64,000 nucleotides of DNA from JAPWJZ01 sp964575605 (GTDB taxonomy: Bacteria > Pseudomonadota > Alphaproteobacteria > Micavibrionales > UBA2020), in contig CAZNRN010000013.1 of NCBI GenBank assembly GCA_964575605.1, forward strand, positions 1 to 64,000. The letters are read 5' to 3'. The notes beneath the pieces are model-generated. The model was not told the origin of the DNA. It saw only the letters and a list, made by a program, of their open reading frames with translations, and made no database searches. Position 1 is the stretch's first letter. Every line of letters begins with the position of its first letter. Made by a program: the position numbers and the translations under genes. Below are positions 60,635-64,000 of this stretch, piece by piece.

Positions 60635-60709
60635 GCCGACGTAGCACAGCGGTAGTGCAGCGGTTTTGTAAACCGAAGGTCGGGAGTTCAATCCTCTCCG
60701 TCGGCACCA
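60635..60709 (+). tRNA. tRNA-Thr (anticodon TGT)
   Basis: The acceptor arm GCCGACG (60635-60641) pairs fully with CGTCGGC (60699-60705), followed by A and an encoded CCA. The anticodon loop is TTTGTAA with TGT at 60667-60669. The T arm GGGAGTTCAATCCTC is normal. The anticodon stem has one mismatch at its outer pair. Confidence 0.95.
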
Positions 60710-60766
60710 CCCCCCTCTCCCTGTACCCCATATTATCCTTTGAAAACAAAGCCTCGCAGGCGATGT

Positions 60767-60795
60767 TTGACATAATCACGAATCTCCGATAAACT
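60767..60795 (+). promoter_or_regulatory. Promoter of the gene at 60826
   Basis: TTGACA (60767-60772), 17 bases, then TAAACT (60790-60795), about 30 bases before the ATG. Confidence 0.6.
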
Positions 60796-60825
60796 TACTA
60801 AATCAGGGTATTAGGGGGTACGTAT

Positions 60826-61074
60826 ATGCAGAAGCTCAGCAAAGTATTTAATGAAGTTTTCTCCCGCGACCGCGTGGAGGGCGCCGCAATGGCCGCCGCC
60901 GGCGCAGGTACGCTGACGCTGGGCAACGTTCCCGCCATGATTGGCGCAGGCATTATCGGGGCGATCATGGGACGCGAAAGGCTTACCGAGACCTTCAACG
61001 CCGCCGTTTACGGCCGTCAAATGGCCACCGAGGCCGTCCCCGCCGTTATCAGGCGCATGGCACCGGGCGGATAG
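60826..61074 (+). CDS. Small Gly/Ala-rich hydrophobic protein
   Basis: The 82-residue protein (M-Q-K-L-S-K-V-F-N-E) has a central stretch of Gly/Ala/Ile (M-I-G-A-G-I-I-G-A-I-M-G) and a preceding Ala-rich segment that could form a membrane hairpin. A promoter and a terminator frame it as a single-gene transcript. No family recognised. Confidence 0.65.
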   Translation: MQKLSKVFNEVFSRDRVEGAAMAAAGAGTLTLGNVPAMIGAGIIGAIMGRERLTETFNAAVYGRQMATEAVPAVIRRMAPGG

Positions 61075-61110
61075 CGAACCGCCCAAATAATTCAAGAGCT
61101 TACACACAGA

Positions 61111-61140
61111 AACGGCCCGGCCCACACCGGGCCGTTTTAA
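61111..61140 (+). terminator. Terminator after the gene at 60826
   Basis: AACGGCCCGG (61111-61120) pairs with CCGGGCCGTT (61127-61136), followed by TTAATTT. Confidence 0.8.
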
Positions 61141-61278
61141 TTTCGCGGTTAGGGGCACTTTACGCTTTATTTATTATGACAATTCCTGTATATTTACATA
61201 ACTCACTTCAAGAATCAGAATGAAAAGCCCTTTAAAGGGGATGCGCCTTAAACAACTGGCAAAAGTAAAAGAGGTCCC

Positions 61279-61560
61279 ATGAGCAACCCCGTCCTTAAAC
61301 AGGTCGAGCAGATTCTCACCCCCGGCACGCTGGAACAAAAGCGCGAGCAGATCAGCCTGTTCCTGGCGAACGGCAACAGTACGCAATTCGCAGGCGACGT
61401 CTTCTGGAAGGTGACGATGCCCGACGACGACCGCGTGATGAAAGGCGACGCCGAAAGCATCGACGAAGCCATGAGCATCATCAAAGGCGTGATCGAGGAA
61501 CTCATCCAGAAAACAGGCCCCGCAGCAAAAGTGGCCGTATCGGTGAAAGGGAAAGAATAA
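61279..61560 (+). CDS. 93-residue protein, paralogue of the one at 63446
   Basis: The product (L-K-Q-V-E-Q-I-L-T-P-G-T-L-E-Q-K near the start) is a small alpha/beta protein with G-D-V-F-W-K-V near 38 and a Lys-rich end. It is clearly homologous along its length to the protein at 63446-63730 (shared P-G-T-L-x-Q-K, L-F-L, G-D-V-x-W-K-V, K-G-x-A-E-S-x-D). It may be a chaperone-sized partner of the large protein that follows: its stop overlaps that ATG (TAATG). Family unknown. Confidence 0.75.
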   Translation: MSNPVLKQVEQILTPGTLEQKREQISLFLANGNSTQFAGDVFWKVTMPDDDRVMKGDAESIDEAMSIIKGVIEELIQKTGPAAKVAVSVKGKE

Positions 61561-63245
61561 TGACGGACACAGCAAAACAGGAAACCGCCGCAACCGGCAC
61601 CCCGGTCACCTTCGACCCCCTTGCAACCACCACGCCCGCCCCCGTGCCCGCCGCCAATACGCTGGCGCCGGTTTTCGTGAAAGTGAAGGGCGACTTTTTG
61701 CATGGCGAACTGAAACGTGAATCCGCCGAAGCCGTCGCGAAGCTGCACGAAAATTTCAAGGCGCGCATCAAGGAAACCGTCGACACCGCGATGAAGGGCC
61801 GCCCCGAAGACCAGGCCCTTTCCGACGCCGCGACCGCGCATTGCATCGCCAACGCCCGTACGCGCAAGGAACTGACCTCGAAACAGCTGGCGCAGAAACT
61901 CGACAGGGGCGCGGAAGCGCTGAACGCCGAGACCACCACGCTGCTAGCCGACCTCGTGAAGCTCGAGGAAGCTCTGGCCCGCCGCCTGACCAAGAAAAAA
62001 GACGATTACGATTACTATGACGATCCGGAGCCGGATGCCAACCATCCCTTCAGCGGCCTCTTGCGCGGCTTGCAGACGCTGGCCAGCAAGTTCGGCCTGG
62101 CATCGCCGCCGGCCCCGCAATCGCCGCCCTTCCCGAATGGCGCGGAACAGCAGGCCGACGGCCCGCAACCCGTCAAGGTCGAAACCGACCGTATTTATTA
62201 CCGCCTCGAGGATTTCAGCCGCTCGCCCGTGCAGCCGCTGGTCGAGGCATTCCTGAAAGACAAGGGCTATACCGTCACCGATTACGCCGACGGTTATGCC
62301 GTCGACGGCCGCAAGAACACGTGCAAGATCGGCAAGTTGCTGAAAGACGCGAACCCCGGCCTTTACGAAGCCTTCTGTGAAGACAGCACCCGCATGGCCA
62401 AGAACCTGCTGGTCGTCATCACCAAGGACTACGCCGACCTCGCGCGTGCCTCTTACGGCCGCGGCTGGCAGAGCTGCCGCGCCGAAGCCGGCAGCGCCGT
62501 GCGCTATGCGGTGAAGGAAGTGAAGATCGGCGTGATGAGCGCCTACCTTATCCGCGAGGGCGACCCCGACATCAACGACCCGCTCGGCCGCGTCAACATC
62601 AAGCCCTATGATTCAGGCAGCGGCCCCCTGAAGAAGACCGCCTACTTCACCTTCAACCCGATCGGCCTGCACCATCCGGGCTTCGTCAACGCGGTTAACC
62701 GCTTTGTCGAAGAACACCTGAACGGCGATAAATTCGGCACGTTCCGTCTGCGCGCCGGTTGCGAGAACTACCGCGAGTTCGACAGCCGCACCCGCCTGCC
62801 CGTCGACGCCGAGGCCGCGTTCAAGCTGCTTGGCGTCCGCTACAAGAAAGAAGACGACGGCAAGATCCATGTGAAAGGCGACCTCACACTCTCAGGCCTC
62901 GGCCTGTCGCGCCTGCCCGATATGCGCGATGTTGTGGTCGAAGGCGGCATCGACGTGTCGAACAACAAACTGATGACGCTGGAAGGCCTGCCGACCGCGC
63001 CGATCAAGTTCCTGAACGCGCAGTCGAACCTGCTGGGCTGCTTCACCGGCGCGCCCGAAGATGTCGGCCGCAATTTCAACTACAAGGACAACTGCTACCT
63101 GGTGACCACTTATGGCGCGCCGAAGGCGGAAGTCTATGAATTCGGCAACGGCTACGAGGACCACCGGCGCTACGGCACGTCCGATCAGTGCGTCGGCCCT
63201 GTCGAGCAGCCCGACCGCTTCCCGAGCTTCAAGCGCAAGCGCTAG
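61560..63245 (+). CDS. 561-residue protein with coiled regions and an LRR-like C-terminal segment
   Basis: A Pro/Thr-rich start is followed by a charged helical region at about 40-170 with predicted coiled coil. An acidic Asp/Tyr run (D-D-Y-D-Y-Y-D-D-P-E) lies near 150, and the middle part is unrecognised. At about 435-500 there are leucine-rich-repeat-like segments (L-T-L-S-G-L-G-L-S-R-L-P-D, I-D-V-S-N-N-K-L-M-T-L-E-G-L-P) like those of LPX-type LRR effectors. It ends F-P-S-F-K-R-K-R. There is no signal peptide. It is translationally coupled to the 93-residue protein before it. A secreted effector is possible, but this is inference. Confidence 0.72.
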   Translation: MTDTAKQETAATGTPVTFDPLATTTPAPVPAANTLAPVFVKVKGDFLHGELKRESAEAVAKLHENFKARIKETVDTAMKGRPEDQALSDAATAHCIANARTRKELTSKQLAQKLDRGAEALNAETTTLLADLVKLEEALARRLTKKKDDYDYYDDPEPDANHPFSGLLRGLQTLASKFGLASPPAPQSPPFPNGAEQQADGPQPVKVETDRIYYRLEDFSRSPVQPLVEAFLKDKGYTVTDYADGYAVDGRKNTCKIGKLLKDANPGLYEAFCEDSTRMAKNLLVVITKDYADLARASYGRGWQSCRAEAGSAVRYAVKEVKIGVMSAYLIREGDPDINDPLGRVNIKPYDSGSGPLKKTAYFTFNPIGLHHPGFVNAVNRFVEEHLNGDKFGTFRLRAGCENYREFDSRTRLPVDAEAAFKLLGVRYKKEDDGKIHVKGDLTLSGLGLSRLPDMRDVVVEGGIDVSNNKLMTLEGLPTAPIKFLNAQSNLLGCFTGAPEDVGRNFNYKDNCYLVTTYGAPKAEVYEFGNGYEDHRRYGTSDQCVGPVEQPDRFPSFKRKR

Positions 63246-63273
63246 AAGCAACGAACTCTTTACTACCTTGCTA

Positions 63274-63306
63274 AATCCCGGCCCTCAAAAAGCCGGGATT
63301 TTTTTC
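63274..63306 (+). terminator. Terminator after the LRR-like gene
   Basis: AATCCCGGC (63274-63282) pairs with GCCGGGATT (63292-63300), followed by six T residues. Confidence 0.85.
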
Positions 63307-63445
63307 ATGAATGGCGGGCATATATATACCCCAAACTTTTCTTTACATAATGTTTGATTTGGGGTACTTTAATGCTCCATTTATTGAACTGGATATCGAT
63401 TCCGAAGTTAGAAAGACAAGCTTCGTTTGCTGTAGGGAGGGACGC

Positions 63446-63730
63446 TTGCCGCCACAAAGGACGCTGAAACGGGTTCGCGAATTGCTGAAACCCGGCACGC
63501 TGATACAGAAGTACGAGGACATCACATTGTTCCTCGGCTCTGGCCACAGCATGCTGTACAGCGGCGATGTGAGCTGGAAAGTGTCCCTCCCGGGCAATGA
63601 AGTGAAGGGCAACGCCGAAAGCGTTGACCACGCCCTTACCGACATCTCGCGGCTGTTCGTGAAACTGCTGCAAGAAAACAAGCCGGACACCAAAGTCCGC
63701 CTCGACGTCAGGTCGAAAGAAGTCTCCTGA
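63446..63730 (+). CDS. 94-residue protein, paralogue of the one at 61279
   Basis: The open frame extends upstream to 63311, but TTG at 63446 has AGGGAGGG 4 bases upstream and gives the same length as its paralogue. The product (L-P-P-Q-R-T-L-K-R-V-R-E-L-L-K-P-G-T-L) shares P-G-T-L-I-Q-K, S-G-D-V-S-W-K-V and K-G-N-A-E-S-V-D with the protein at 61279. The two flank the LRR-like gene, suggesting duplication of a small partner protein. Function unknown. Confidence 0.7.
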   Translation: MPPQRTLKRVRELLKPGTLIQKYEDITLFLGSGHSMLYSGDVSWKVSLPGNEVKGNAESVDHALTDISRLFVKLLQENKPDTKVRLDVRSKEVS

Positions 63731-63755
63731 TCATTTTTCGCGCGTCTCCAAACTT

Positions 63756-64000
63756 TTATTTTTCGCGCGTTTCCGCGACGCCCGCCTCTTTCGGCAGGGG
63801 CGTGTTTTCACCCTTCAGCACATGGCCGAGGAACCAGAGGCTGTAGGCGACGATGCGGTCGTGGCCGTCGTCGACCATGTCGCTCCAGCCGAAATGGCCA
63901 ACGCTGATGAATTCGACGTACCATGCGGGCGCGGAAGTCAGGTCATAGACGCCGCCCTTTTTGCGCAGGGCGGGCGTGATGCCGAAATCGCGCGTGCCGC
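63756..64000 (-). CDS. C-terminal end of an alpha/beta hydrolase (partial)
   Basis: About 80 residues are visible before the stop at 63756. They include G-H-F-G-W-S-D-M near the middle, a probable catalytic-His segment, and A-Y-S-L-W-F-L-G-H-V-L-K-G, typical of dienelactone-hydrolase or cutinase-like proteins. The N-terminal part lies beyond the window. A 13-base repeat (ATTTTTCGCGCGT at 63733 and 63758) spans the stop region and looks like a small duplication. Confidence 0.6.
   Translation of the reverse strand, partial: GTRDFGITPALRKKGGVYDLTSAPAWYVEFISVGHFGWSDMVDDGHDRIVAYSLWFLGHVLKGENTPLPKEAGVAETREK

Noticed and set aside
60635..61140. Integration site of a mobile element at the tRNA-Thr
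   Set aside because: No integrase and no repeated copy of the tRNA 3' end were seen nearby.
63758..63770. Direct repeat ATTTTTCGCGCGT as an attachment site
   Set aside because: The two copies are only 25 bases apart and look like a small local duplication at a gene end.
1..64000. CRISPR arrays, insertion sequences or prophage
   Set aside because: No regularly spaced repeats, transposases or phage structural genes were found. The repeats present are isolated REP-like palindromes.

Overview
The window reads as a chromosomal segment of a GC-rich alphaproteobacterium. The evidence is a GcrA cell-cycle regulator, the block rpoZ-rsh-acpS-lepB-rnc-era, an alphaproteobacterial-type AddB, paired ClpS/ClpA, and a perfect TTAA-N7-TTAA (CtrA-type) box. 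Ten ankyrin or ankyrin-like genes in 64 kb, a Dot/Icm-type coupling complex, a serpin and Sel1 proteins suggest an organism that interacts with other cells. A predatory or host-associated lineage such as Micavibrionales would fit, but that is a guess.

Layout. 1-4.6 kb (minus): addB (cut by the window edge), a MurU-like nucleotidyltransferase, tsaE and an ankyrin gene, apparently one operon from a promoter at 4666-4694. 4.7-7.5 kb (plus): FNR-type oxidoreductase, Nfu-type Fe-S protein, ADP-ribosylglycohydrolase. 7.5-9.8 kb: gcrA and two ankyrin genes. 9.8-15.3 kb (minus): era, rnc, lepB, acpS, rsh, rpoZ. 15.7-19.4 kb: NYN protein, SNase-like membrane protein, AIM24-like protein, and a receiver-guanine deaminase fusion. 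19.4-22.9 kb (minus): clpS, a ClpA N-domain/ClpS fusion, clpA. 23.1-26.9 kb (plus): two D,D-carboxypeptidases, acylphosphatase, TPR protein. 26.9-38 kb: N-formylglutamate amidohydrolase-like enzyme, Sel1 protein, secreted zincin, an AT-richer pair of genes, hldE, a transglutaminase-like protease, a DUF4153 protein and a serpin. 38-46.4 kb: a Rieske-like protein that has lost its cluster ligands, pyk, and four ankyrin or ankyrin-like genes among small genes. 46.5-50.1 kb: nrdA, a small ORF and nrdB. 50.2-55.6 kb: P-loop kinase, three ankyrin or ankyrin-like genes, phoH, alpha/beta hydrolase. 55.6-60.4 kb (minus): dotM(icmP), an unknown membrane gene, dotL(icmO) and a second unknown membrane gene. 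60.6-64 kb: tRNA-Thr, small proteins, an LRR-like protein between two paralogous 93-94 residue proteins, and the C-terminal end of a hydrolase.

How it may fit together. The most striking pattern links the dotL/dotM operon to the ankyrin proteins. None of the ankyrin proteins has a signal peptide. Six end in a shared short basic tail of the form [VA]-x-K-P-[ILF]-x-[FL]-[KR], and two more end in looser versions. The DotL homologue carries four copies of a short S-W-x-[DE]-V-I motif in a disordered C-terminal extension, the part of DotL that recruits adaptors in Legionella. I infer a type IVB coupling complex with an unusual docking tail and a candidate family of tagged ankyrin substrates. A second system is the three-gene clpS / ClpN-ClpS / clpA cluster, where an extra gene joins the ClpA docking domain to an N-degron adaptor domain.
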